Source: Galeruca laticollis
Taxonomy: Eukaryota > Arthropoda > Insecta > Coleoptera > Chrysomelidae
Direction: 5' to 3'
Length of the DNA stretch: 64,000 bases
Assembly (NCBI GenBank): GCA_963921935.1
Contig: OY998175.1
Location: forward strand, 154,006,809 to 154,070,808
A program made the translations under genes and the position numbers. The notes below the pieces were generated by a model. The model ran no database searches. It was not told the origin of the DNA and saw only the letters and a list, made by a program, of their open reading frames with translations. Every line of letters starts with the position of its first letter. Position 1 is the stretch's first letter. Below are positions 33,315-43,739 of the stretch, one piece after another.

Positions 33315-34393
33315 ATGGATCAACAAAGAAAACAAAAGCGGAGGATGAGCGAGAAAGCACACCTCCAACACAAAAGCACCGTCGAGATAAAAGAGTCTGG
33401 GGTGCTGAGGCAAAAAGAAGGAGGAAAGCGAGGCAGCAGGCTGGCGTCTATACAGACACCACCAGCGCCACTCGCCCCTCCCTATCTAAACCTGGCACCA
33501 GCGGCCAAAAACGTAAGCGATGCCAGTTCCACCTCCAAAAGAGGCCCGGAACGAGTCGCCCCCAAAGAAAAGAAGGGCATCCGCTCCAGCACCTTGGAGG
33601 AGAACTCTTCCAGAGGAAAGAGGATACGGATGGACGCTAAAGCAAAAAGCTACAGCGAAGCAGCTACCAACCATTTACGGGTAGCTATTACAGACAAGGC
33701 CGATCCACACGGTAAAATAATTATCCGTAATGGAGACCTTGTCAAAAGACAACTAATGGAGGCTTTGCACGAAACCCTTATGTCACAACTTTTAGGTCAT
33801 GGTCGCACTCTGGCGAAATAATCAGAGTCACCTGCGATAATGACGAAACTCTAGAGTGGCTAAAGAGCACGGTTTCCAAACTGAAACCGTCGGAGGAGGC
33901 TGAGCTTGACGTAGTGCAAGTCGACAACCTCCCCCAGCTGACAAAAGCCACCCTCTGGGCCCCTAGCGAAGCTCACGCTAAACTGGATGACAGTGAGGAT
34001 GTGCAACGTTGGCTGAAAAAACAAAACCCAGACCTTAGGGTGGATGCATGGTTTTCCTTCCACGACGAAGCGAAGGTCAACCTCAAAGAGCACCTCTTCG
34101 TCTTCGGCATAGGAGACGAGGAATTGGGAGTCCTAGAAAAACGATGAATGAGGATAAGCTACGCGTTCACCTCATTGATCGTTAAAGCAAAAAAACTCGA
34201 CCCGGAACGGAGGAGATCGAGCATGGATCCCCCTCTCCCATCCACGGAGCCCCAAGGAGCTTTTGCGTCTGTGGAGACTACCGAACCATCCTCTAATATG
34301 GTGACCAACAGTCTCCCGGCAGAACTAACAGCTCTAAGCCAAGATACAGGCAACGTCGACCCGCCTCCAATTGAGGACGTGGAGATGGCCTGA
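33315..34393 (+). pseudogene. LINE #1 ORF1 (DUF4780-like)
   Basis: The first frame (33315-33821) begins with a basic, low-complexity N-terminus and then KSYSEAATNHLRVAITDKAD, the start of the DUF4780 domain often found in ORF1 of insect LINEs. A frameshift near 33820 leads to RVTCDNDETLEWLKSTVS and KATLWAPSEAHAKLDD, then VQRWLKKQNPDLRVDAWFSF. A TGA at 34145 separates a proline/serine-rich tail (34148-34393). Presumably an RNA-binding structural protein of the retrotransposition particle. Confidence 0.75.
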
Positions 34394-34430
34394 AATAAAT
34401 TAAAACCTATCTCACCATCATCAAGCAGAA

Positions 34431-37320
34431 ATGGACAATGAAAAGGTAAGATTTATTCAGTGTAACCTCCAACACAAAAATGTGTACTCGGCAACACTAT
34501 GCCACCCCCTTGTTGTGATGCAGGACAGAATAGCACTTATTCAAGAACCCTGGATAAGACAAACCAAAACCATGGGTCTAAATATTCCAAAAGGTCTAAT
34601 TTTCAACTTCCAAAGCAACCTAGGACGGCCATATATGTCCCTAGCAGTTTTAAGACCTATCCACTGACGCATTTTTCGTCCTCCGACCTAACGGTAGTGA
34701 AGGTTGAATATGCACAGAAAGGTCAAGAGGAAGTGTTAATACTGGCAACCGCATATATCCCCTCAGACGCATCTAAACCACCACCAATAAAGGAGTTGGA
34801 GGACCTTGAGGAACACTGTCTCACCCAGAAGCTTGAATTGGCAATAGGCTGCGATTCAAACTCTCATCACGTAAGATGGGACAGCAAAGATATTAGTACT
34901 AGAGGTCCGTCTTCTTATGCTTACATAACTAACAAGAATCTCTGTATTCTAAGTAGAGGTACTGAACCAACTATTATTAACTCTCGAAGTCATTATCTAT
35001 TATAAACACTTCGAATATGATCTCCGGCTGGCATGTATCCGATGACATTCCAATGTCGGACCACCGCTGGATAAAATTTGAAATAAAACTGGCGCTCACA
35101 ACCCCCACACTAACTCGCGGCCCCAGGAAAACGGATTGGATAAAATATGTCCACTGTTTGAAAAGGGATCTGCGAGGAGTCGAGGACGTGTTGTCTAACA
35201 ATAAAGGAGATTTGGAAAAGTATTCTGAAACCATTCAAAACTCCATAATTAATGCCTATAAGATGTCTTGCCCACTCAGTCGGGTCGATCTTGATGGAGC
35301 CTCCACTCCATGGTGGTGCCATGAGATTGATCAGCTCAGGAGGACGACGAGTAAGTCTTTCAATAAGGCTAAAAGAACCAGAATCGAAGAGGATTGGAAC
35401 GCATACAAGTCTCACCTCAAGGAGTATAAAAAAGTTATTAAACAAAAACATAGGGAAGCGAGGAAATCGAAGTTTTCCCCCAAACAGTTAGACTCCAAAA
35501 AGCCCTCTCAAAAGAACCCCGCCGTCATATCGGTATATTAACCAAAGAGAATGGCACAAAACCCGCCAACCTGAAGAAAAACCTTCAACTATTAATGACA
35601 ACTCACATCCCTGACTCCAGAACCTCAAACATGGCAACCTGGGAGGAAGAGGAGAATCACTACCCGACGGACGATGACTGGCGTATATCTCTGGCTTCTC
35701 CCCCTTTAATTCCCCAGGAACGGACGGCATTTATCCAGCCCTATTTTAATTGGGCCTTGATGACCTTATGTCGCACCAGGTAGGAATCCTCAGATCCTCA
35801 CTGGCCCTGAGGTATATTCGAAAAGGTTGGAGAGAAGTTAAAGTTGTGTTCATACCAAAATCAGGAAGAATGGACCATTCCATTAGCCTCACATCGTTTT
35901 CAATGAAGACCTTGGAGAGGCTGTGCGAACGATACATAATAGATATAGTGATAACACAAAATCCAATGCATTTAAATCAACATGCATACACTACAGGGAA
36001 ATCTACCGATTCGGCTCCTCATCTCGTGGCGGACCGCATCGGGAGATCGTTGGAACAAAAAGAGTCCACCCTGGGTGTATTCATAGAAGGTGCGTTCGTA
36101 AGAACCACTTTTCCTAAAATAACAAACGCACTTACCAACAAGGATATCCTCCAAACCATAAAGGCTGAATATATAACATGCTCTCAAAAAGAGCAATAAA
36201 AATTAGTGTAGATGATGTAACCAACAGAGACTTAGTTGTAAAAGGTTGTGCACAGGGAGAGATACTCTCGCTACTACTGTGGAACATGGTCTTAGACTCC
36301 TTGGTCAGCCGCCTCAACGATGGCAACTTCTACACAATAACATATGCAGATGACCTAGTGATTCTGCTAACAGGAAGATTCGAGGAGACATTCTGCGCTT
36401 TAATGCAAGAGGCCCTCAATATCATAGAACAATGGTGCAAAGACTATTCACTGTGAATAAATCCAAAAAAGACGGAGATGGTGGGACTTTCATTTAGAAA
36501 GCAGAGTAAAAAAGCATATATTTCTTATGAACAGTGTCGTAGAACCATCGGCCGTACCTGGGGAATGTCACCTAGGGTCACTGACTGGATTTACACTGCC
36601 ATCATCAGACCTACGCTGACGTACGGCGCGATTGCCTGGGGAGCTAAAGCAAATCAGCTGACAGTTGTCCGAAATCTGAACCAAATTCAAAGAACAGTAT
36701 GCTTCAACACAACAGGAGGCATGAAAACCACACCAACAGAGCTATGGAGGTAATCCTTGGTCTCACTCTCCTTGACATATACATCAAGGAGGTCGTTTTG
36801 ATGACCATGACACGTCTACACTCTACCGGTATACAACCTGATGTAGGATCCAATAAACTGAGACGTAACTTGTGGCATGAGGCCCTCAGAGAGGTCCTAC
36901 TGCTGCAGGCCAATACGGATTCGATTCCACCGCCCTACAAGGTAATCTTTAAAAATAACGCACAAAACCCATTGGAAGAAGGCGCAATCCGCATCTTCAC
37001 AGATAGGTCTAAAACCAATGTAGGCTATCTGCATCGCTGCAAATGAGATTACCAAAGGTAACCCCACAGATGATAATATATACATTCTTACGGATAGTAG
37101 ACAAACACTACCAGCCCTGAACAGATCACTCATTACATCAGGCCTAGTACTAGAATGTCACATGGCCTTAATCGAAACCTGTAACAACAACACGGTCACT
37201 GTAGGCTGGATCAAGGGCCATGAGAAATCGAAAGAAAACCGTATTGCAGACTCGCTAGCCTGGAAAACAGCCTCCTATAAACTCTTGGGACCCGACACTT
37301 TCATTGGTCTGTCGGCGTAA
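34431..37320 (+). pseudogene. LINE #1 ORF2: endonuclease, reverse transcriptase, RNase H
   Basis: Endonuclease: VRFIQCNLQHK and ALIQEPWIRQ (catalytic Glu), a frameshift, then LAIGCDSNSHHVRWDSKD and, after another break, PMSDHRWIKFE (SDH motif). RT: KVVFIPKSGRMDHS, SISLTSFSMKTLERL, LGVFIEGAFVRT (the motif A aspartates are gone) and ITYADDLVILL (YADD intact), followed by a thumb region with WIYTAIIRPTLTYGAIAW. RNase H: AIRIFTDRSKTN, then IYILTDSRQTLPAL and TVGWIKGHEKSKENRIADSL. At least seven frame breaks. The RNase H links it to the I/R1-like LINE groups rather than to simple Jockey. Confidence 0.85.
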
Positions 37321-37402
37321 GCGACAGCTAACCGATTAAAGGAACACTCCCTTAATAAATTTAAGGGTAGATGGGACGACGAAGAAGGCTGCAGGCAGTT
37401 TT

Positions 37403-38290
37403 AAAATTTATAAAACCATCACATATGCAGGAAATATTTCTAATAATATTTCAAAGATAATATCTTCAGCAACGAATACAACAATTTCTTTTAAAACAGG
37501 AAGTAACGTTAGCACAAAATTGTTAAATGTAAAAACAAAAATACCACAATTAAAGGAGTCAGGTATATATAAACTCAAATGTCCACAATGTAATGCTGTC
37601 TATTTGTGTCAGACCCTTAGGAATTTTGAAATCCAATACAGTGAGCACTTACGAGCATACAGATTAAAACAACCAGATAAATCATACTACGCAAAACATT
37701 TACTTGACACCAATCATTCATTGACACCTAACACAAAACTAGAAATGCTGCATATTTGTGAAAAGAAACAAGAACTGAATTTCCTTGAAGAATTGGAAAT
37801 TAGAAGACATTTAAGAAAGCCACAATATGAAGTTGTCAATGAACGGTTAAATCTAGGGAGTTCTCCACTAATAAACTGTCTTCTTAAGTGATAATTGTGA
37901 AGATCAGCAGACATAGTTTTCCTGGTTTCCTATATCATTGCACAGTTATACTAATCTTAATTGGAAAAATGATATCCTGGATATCACCATAGGGCTAATA
38001 ATATCTAATCTTCAATATTTGTAATATCACATCTTCTTCTTTTTTCTATTAACATATATTTAAGTCAATCACAAGTAAGGTCACTTCTTGGTCTAGCCAA
38101 AAATAACTACTAAACATCAGGTAGGCACCAAATGAAATGTAACTTCTGTCATTCTGACGATGATATTGATTTATCGAAACAATTAAACGTTGTAAAGCGG
38201 ACAAAAAAGTGTCAATTTTTTAGAATTTTCAACAATTTTTATTAAATTGTGGAATTAACTAGAAACCGTGAGTTTCATATAAAACACGAA
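37403..38290 (+). mobile_element. Penelope-like element (copy C), 5'-truncated
   Basis: Coding part 37409-37891 is the end of a PLE polyprotein (GIY-YIG endonuclease), followed by a 400-bp 3' UTR that defines the family seen in the other short copies. The 5' two thirds, including RT, is missing. It abuts LINE #1 at about 37400. A 25-bp stretch at 38183-38208 is foreign to the other PLE copies and matches BEL integrase DNA (see findings). Confidence 0.85.
37409..37891 (+). pseudogene. Penelope GIY-YIG endonuclease C-terminal fragment
   Basis: Starts in frame with YKTITYAGNIS and continues through FKTGSN to SGIYKLKCPQCNAVYLCQT, the GIY-YIG core with the Cys pair typical of PLE endonucleases. 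The YIG triplet reads YLC, and the usual Arg before EH is Gln (IQYSEHLRAY). Later SYYAKHLLDTNHS and a Glu-rich FLEELEI match the family. The frame is uninterrupted for 160 codons to the stop. The two substitutions in core positions suggest it may be inactive even as a domain. No start codon: the fragment is 5'-truncated. Confidence 0.85.
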
Positions 38291-39766
38291 AACATTACTA
38301 TTAAACCTTTTCAAACGGTACCTCCTACGCCTAATATATCAACGTTTAGTGGCCAGCAACCAAAAAAATGTATATACGCTTTTATTAGCTTAATCCCTAT
38401 GAATATATGTAACGGAATCTTTTAACTTAATTTTCACAAATTTCAAGAAGTCTGATAAACTTGAAAATTTGCTCAGGGATCAAGGACCGATGACAATACA
38501 ATAATCTTATAACTTCATGCTACGGTCCTGACCAGGATCATCAGGTTAAAAAAATAAAATATGCTTCAATTAATTTACAGGTTAATCGTATATCAGCCAT
38601 AGAACGTCGGTGAAATTTGTGTTACAGCACGATCATCGGTGGATCTTGATTTCTGTTCATAGACGAAATTTCTATGGTTCTTTAAGAGATGCTTTGCATG
38701 ATTGATTTCGTTTACGACAACTTGAAAATACAAACGCTTTTTTGGAGAAATAAACGTTTTATGTTCGGTGATTTGATGCAATTGCCCCTGCTCGAAGTTA
38801 AAAGGAAAAGTTCCATGTAATTCATCCTCCTATGAATGAAATTTGATTTTTTATATTTCACGAATCTCCTTTTATAGTTTCTCACAATATAAATTTTTCG
38901 TCGGTATACAATCTGTAGGTATTTATAAATAAATTAAAGGAGCTTGTAAAAAATCTGCAAATACTCGAAAAAAACTATTCCATAAATTCCTTTTTTCTAC
39001 AAATTTTAGATAAGTTTCCTTAAACAAAAAATGAATTTAAAAAAAAATAAGAGAAAAAAGCACATTTCTTACCTTTGATAATATTTTTCCGTTACGACAT
39101 TGCTCGAACTCATACAACACTGAACAGTTCCACCCGATCCTAATTAGAAAATGTGCAACTCACCCTTTGACCAAAAGAACAAAACGCTGACTAGCCTCGT
39201 GATGTTCACTGGCCCTAGATGAAACATGGTCGGGCTTTTAATTAAGAATACACCAAATTGAAAGTTATTCGCCTTGAAATCACATGAGTGACTCGTTTTT
39301 GTCAATTGTATGCTAGGAAGAGTATTTCCGAAAACTTTATAGCTCATCAACGTTAATTATAGCGACGCATCACCCTGTATATGCAGTGTGAAGAAGCTTA
39401 ATTTATACAAATTGATTGTTCGCACGAGTTGGTTGAATAGGTTGTAAAAGTTGGCCATTATTTTTCCAGGCAAATGCTTTACTTATATTTTCGACTAAAC
39501 GGTTAAAAATATCATTGACTTCAAGCAATGAAATACCACAAAAACATGTCGATTCTTGTTCTAAGGGAGACACATTTTTATCTGTCATTTGCTAACTTCC
39601 ACTTCCCCATGTGTGGCACATCGTTAGGTCACTATGATTTTTTTTCCATATTGACACCGCCTTTGCAAAAAAAGTATCCATTAATTCAAAGTGCAATAAA
39701 ACTAATTTTGTATAAACACTATAAAACTTTTTAAGTGTAACGTAAATAAAATTAACTAAATATAAG
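38291..39766. other. Unassigned sequence with one mariner-like end
   Basis: No coding region supported; open frames at 38593-38781, 39144-39350 and 39403-39588 (minus) match nothing I know. CACCCTGTATA at 39371-39381 is the inward-facing mirror of TACAGGGTG mariner-type ends, so a non-autonomous element may end here; its partner end was not found. Confidence 0.35.
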
Positions 39767-40830
39767 TTATGGTACACAATACAGTTTACCCAAATTAATA
39801 ATGAATAGATGTTCAAAATTGTGACCATCGACTTCCATACAATTGTAGAGTCGCTGTTCGAAATTACGTCGAACGTTTTGAAGCATTTCAGGGGTTATTA
39901 GACTGTCATCATGCACTATGCATAGTCTTAGTTCTTCAAAGGAAGCGGATTCTGCCGTATAAATTTTGCTCTTTAAATAAACCCACAAAAAGGAATCCGG
40001 TGGCGTTAAATCGGAGGATCTTTCAGGACATCCAAAGAAGCATCTTCTTTCAATCCATTGACTAGGAAATCGCTCATAAATGATATTGCCATACAGCTCT
40101 ACTCACGCTATAATGCGGAAGTTGTTGGAAAAATAGACATCTTCTGAGTGACCATTATTATTCTCAATTATATCTGCGAGAGCGGGATCAATAGTGTCCT
40201 CTAATAATTCGAGATATGTTACTCCGTTTAAATTCTGTGGCAAAAATAGCTCATAAAATCATGCCCACATGTTTAATATAAGAGGGGGTATGTGTTTCGC
40301 GGAATACTGTGGGATTTTCATCAGCACAGTAATGGCAATTGTGTTGGTTTACGACACCATTAAGAAAAACAAATATTGAATAAAAAGTTTGCATTAAAAT
40401 TTATTTTGTCAGCCATAATCTCACAAAACTGTAATCCCCTAGGTCATCTTTATTTAGTACCTGTACCAAATGTATCTTATAGGGTTGAAGTTTATGTTGT
40501 TTCAAAACCCTACGAAACGTAGTGCCGTGGAAATCAAAATAATCGGCCAATTTTCGTGTAGGTACTTGTTCTAGGATGTAAATTAATATGACCTGAAATT
40601 GTTACTCCTGCCGCTTCGTTCCCAACAGGATTTTGATGGTTCTTTGTTTTATTAGTTACTGACCATGTTTGACAAAATTGTCTAACTAACTCTAATACAT
40701 GTGAGTGGTAAAATTGATTGGCTTCATAAAGCTGATTAAATAAATTAGCTTTTCTTCTTGCAGTTGAAGAAACTCCATATTTTTCAAAAATTTTGTGTAG
40801 TAGTTCGACACTTTATTGTCCAAAATAAAT
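39767..40830 (-). pseudogene. Tc1/mariner transposase #4, broken
   Basis: The C-terminal frame (39767-39988) reads KSKIYTAESASFEELRL and NVRRNFEQRLYNCMEVDG followed by FEHLF, the standard ending of the insect family also seen at 20580. Upstream, other frames give RCFGCPERSSDLTPPDSFLW (third Asp block), NLNGVTYLELLEDTIDPALA and NIIE, and near 40420-40560 RKLADYFDFHGTTFRRVLKQ with HKLQPYKIHLVQVLN (N-terminal helix-turn-helix). All parts are present in order but with many stops and shifts. The family resembles mariner #2 but is not the same sequence. Confidence 0.8.
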
Positions 40831-41281
40831 TTAAAACAAGAATATATGTTTAAAAAAAATAATCTTTTTATGAAAAAAGGTATAGAAAAAAAATGTTTTA
40901 TATTTTATTCTAAACTGCAGATCCAATCCAGGGAGATTACTAGTTTCTTATTTATGTTTGTTTCGTCACTACCTGTGCGCGTTTTTACTTTTAGTTGTAG
41001 GTTGTAGATTAGTTGTTATTTTTTTAGTAGGTAGGTACCTTCAACAGAATATATAGTATACACGTGAAATCAATTTAAAAATCCCCGATGCAAAAAGTAT
41101 ATTTAGTGTTAGTTCAGTATATGTATACCTTATAACTCAGTATAATATTCTGCCAAGATGCTCCGGCAACGCTGGAGCAAAGATTACCGCTTGTTTATCT
41201 TTCTATGAAACGATATTCATAAATTAATTTTATGCGTACATTAAGTTTGGCGCCTTTTGCAAAAGTCTATGTTAACATTAC
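40831..41281. other. No gene seen
   Basis: AT-rich; only the left CTAC target duplication of the gypsy element (41282-41285) lies at its edge. Confidence 0.5.
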
Positions 41282-41285
41282 CTAC

Positions 41286-41440
41286 TGTAATGTTTTTCTT
41301 ATTTACTTAAACAGTAAACGGGTGGGATGAAGTTTAAACACACGGTATGACTACTTACTAATTTATTTAAACACTAAACTACTCACTAACACTTAATTTA
41401 TATACACTTAACTATTCACATAAATTCTTCGTAACCATTC
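41286..41440 (-). repeat. Gypsy 3' LTR remnant
   Basis: AATGTTTTTCTTATTTACTT..., AAACGGGTGGGAT and CACACGGTATG match 42756-42900 of the 5' LTR. Confidence 0.8.
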
Positions 41441-41441
41441 T

Positions 41442-41846
41442 TCATTGACTACTGTAATTCTTGAAACTGCAACTGCGTACGTGCTCTAGCTCGCTACACT
41501 TCCGGCATTTGATCTTCTTCGGCTTCTTGTCTGCCATACCTTTCAACAAGTTGACGATCTGGTCAAGGCTGTCATCGTCACCTTCTTCCTGTATGGTCCT
41601 ACCTTTGTTGTATCCGGAAGCCAACGTGGTTGCTTCATATTCAAGAGCAGCAGTCAATGCGTCGACTAATGTTTTCGGATGGGCTAAACGGAGCGTCCTC
41701 TCCATATCGGGGTCACGTAAGCCATCAATAAAGGCCTGGATGCCTAAGCATTCCATCATGTTATCTGGTGCTGATGAATAAGCAAATCGAACTAGTCGGG
41801 CAATATCCAGTTCATACTCTTGAAGGGTTTCGTCACGTTTCCGCAT
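41442..41846 (-). pseudogene. Gypsy Gag, C-terminal half (retrotrans_gag and zinc knuckle)
   Basis: Reads RDETLQEYELDIARLVRFAY, ECLGIQAFIDGLRDPDMERT and a Cys-rich end CRKCSELEHVRSC that resembles a CCHC knuckle. This is the retrotransposon Gag capsid domain of arthropod gypsy elements. It is separated from the N-terminal half by a frame break near 41850 and a stop near 42037. The knuckle is followed at once by LTR sequence, the deletion point. Confidence 0.85.
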
Positions 41847-42035
41847 TCGGTTCTTCAGCTGATATCAGTACAAATTTTCGTGACCATATCGCATGTCCAA
41901 CCTCTTCTTCAGCTGCTCGAAATAATCTGTTTCTTCAAGTGGTATCGTCTGTAATACATCTCCCCTAAGCGCGATAGTTAAGTTCACTGCCTTCTCTCTA
42001 TCGGACCAATTATTCACTCTAGCGGCTGCTTCAAA

Positions 42036-42707
42036 CTATTTCACATAATTGGTCCACGACATTTTTCCATCGAACGTTGGGGCCTTGACTCGGGTAAAAC
42101 TACCAATGTCTTCTAACTTAGAGTGTGTTTCTGGCCTGCAAGGTTTTGTTTGCTCGGTCTTCTTTTCTTCCGCTGGCGTGTCTTGAGTTCTTATTTCTGT
42201 CATCTTTCTTTCTAACTCCTTGATTTTCTCGTCCATCGTTGACATCTTATTCTCGATTTTCTCGTCCATCGTTGACATATTATTCTCGATTTCAGATTTT
42301 AGAGATGAAATTTCATTTTCAACGTCAGCGGCAATGTCGTTTTTCATTAATAAGATATCGGAAGAGATATCGTTCTTCATAGCAGAAATATCGTTCATTA
42401 TAGCAGAAATATCGCTTTTCACATTCGTTGAAATCTTCTCTTCCCTGGCACAAATCTTCTCGTCCGTGTCCTCTTCCATGGCAGAAATCTTCTCGTCCAT
42501 GTTAGCAGAAATATTAGCAGAAATTGACGAGATTAAGGTGGAAGCCTCGTCATTAAATAAAACTGTTTCTGGATGAAAGCAGTCATTTTCGAGTGCCACT
42601 TTAAGTCGTTCTACTAATGCACTTTTCTTACCGGACGTTTCCAACTCACGATCTTCCAATTCTGCTCTCAATTCCGTCACTTTCAGATCACATAGTCTCT
42701 TGGCCAT
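42036..42707 (-). pseudogene. Gypsy Gag, N-terminal half: SAP domain and long coiled coil
   Basis: Starts MAKRLCDLKVTELRAELEDR, then GKKSALVERLKVALE, a SAP-type helix-extension-helix DNA-binding motif (residues 5-40). A long heptad-like coiled coil follows (residues 60-180) with repeats such as MDEKI, ENEISSLKSEIE and NDISAM; the repetitive codons likely arose by slippage. It ends with VKAPTFDGKMSWTNYVK, the conserved linker into the capsid. A SAP domain in Gag suggests chromatin or DNA association; this is known from some arthropod gypsy families. The start ATG at 42705 lies about 45 bases after the primer-binding site. Confidence 0.85.
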
Positions 42708-42734
42708 TTTTACGTAGCAATTTATTTATATTAC

Positions 42735-42752
42735 CCCACACCTGACACCAAT
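42735..42752 (-). other. Gypsy primer-binding site
   Basis: On the minus strand TTGGTGTCAGGTGTGGGG follows the LTR end ATTACA. The position and TGG start fit a tRNA primer-binding site; the tRNA was not identified. Confidence 0.6.
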
Positions 42753-43252
42753 GTAATGTTTTTCTTATTTATTTAAACAGTAAACGGGTGGGATAAACTT
42801 TAAACACACGGTATGCCTACTTACGAATTTATTCAATCACTAAACTACTCACTAGCACTTAATTTTATACACTTACCTATTCACTTAAATTTAATTTATA
42901 TACACACAACCTTAATTATTAATGTATATCAACACTTTACTGTTAGCTACTTCAGTGTATTCTTGATTATTTATCGAGATCACATTATCATCTAAACTAA
43001 CTCTCCCTGGTCGGTTCTTTATATATTAGTGCATTTTTACTAGATAATTCTAGGTTGCGGCTTACACAAAAAAACAATTGGCTTTCTGGCATTTCCTATA
43101 TAAGACTGGTCACAAAAACAACGTCTAGATAAGATAGTCACAATCGTAAACAGTTCTAAGAAATTCCTGCGCAACCGCCATAATTTTAACTTTCATACAT
43201 GGCTTGGACAGAGTCGGATTCAGGGTCTACACTAGTGTGCTATCTAGTAACA
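42753..43252 (-). repeat. Gypsy 5' LTR
   Basis: 500 bp, TG...CA ends on the minus strand. Contains TATATAAAG (about 43022-43031) followed by AGTTAGTTT about 25-30 bases downstream, a likely core promoter with initiator. Confidence 0.8.
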
Positions 43253-43325
43253 CTACTATTAATATTAGGGGTGATGGATCTATGATCACGCAACATAAAG
43301 TTTAGCGCGTTATTAGAAGTTAATA

Positions 43326-43725
43326 GACACTTTTAGCTTGTGTTAAGTTTTTACACGTTTCCGTATCTGTATTGGAGTTACGTTGACGTAAAGAAGTTGT
43401 CAAGAAAACATTTTTAGCAGATAACGTATTGTTTCGTGCTGAAACCAGGAAGGTCAAGGCACTAGTCTTTGGTAAAAGTAAAAAAATAATGAAATATGAA
43501 CTATGTGTTTATAATCAAACCAAACCAATATCAAAGAAGACCTGTAAAATAGCACTAATAACACAGAATACTGATTTTGGTCGGATTACGGATACGTTTA
43601 CATATACAGAGAAGGGACATAACAATCCGTTCAACGCATCGTATCGGCTGAGCCGTAACAGGTCTACACATGCGCAGTTCGTTACGGACACGGATACGTG
43701 AGAAAATAAGACAAGCTAAAAGTAC
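43326..43725. repeat. TIR element about 400 bp, with a LINE RT scrap inside
   Basis: ACTTTTAGCTTGTGTTAAGT (43328) followed by ACACGTTTCCGTATCTGT is inverted at 43680-43722 (ACGGATACGTGAG...ACAAGCTAAAAGT), about 45 bp at moderate identity. The interior frame 43429-43520 reads ETRKVKALVFGKSKKIMKYE, resembling the post-catalytic RT segment of LINEs. It looks like a non-autonomous TIR element that contains a LINE fragment; family unknown. Confidence 0.45.
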
Positions 43726-43739
43726 CTAATGTTCAGGTA

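Larger units (their letters stand above)
33180..37400 (+). mobile_element. LINE #1 (R1/I-like, with RNase H), decayed
   Basis: GC-richer than its flanks. ORF1 (33315-34393) has a DUF4780-like region; ORF2 (34431-37320) has an APE-type endonuclease, RT and RNase H in that order. It ends at about 37400 where PLE sequence begins abruptly. Multiple frameshifts, a missing RT palm Asp and deletions in the RT and RNase H show it is dead. Confidence 0.85.
41286..43252 (-). mobile_element. Ty3/gypsy element with Gag only (pol deleted)
   Basis: 5' LTR 42753-43252 (TGTTACTA...ATTACA on the minus strand), primer-binding site directly after it, Gag in 41442-42707 and a 155-bp remnant of the 3' LTR (41286-41440) matching the LTR end. 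CTAC flanks both outer ends (41282-41285, 43253-43256), a 4-bp target duplication as expected for many gypsy elements. Protease, RT, RNase H, integrase and most of the 3' LTR were removed by one deletion joining Gag to the LTR R-U5 region. Confidence 0.85.

Noticed and set aside
38593..38781. 62-codon minus-strand frame
   Set aside because: No match; surrounding DNA is non-coding.
39144..39350. 68-codon minus-strand frame near a mariner-like end
   Set aside because: Composition only; may be non-coding subterminal DNA of an element.
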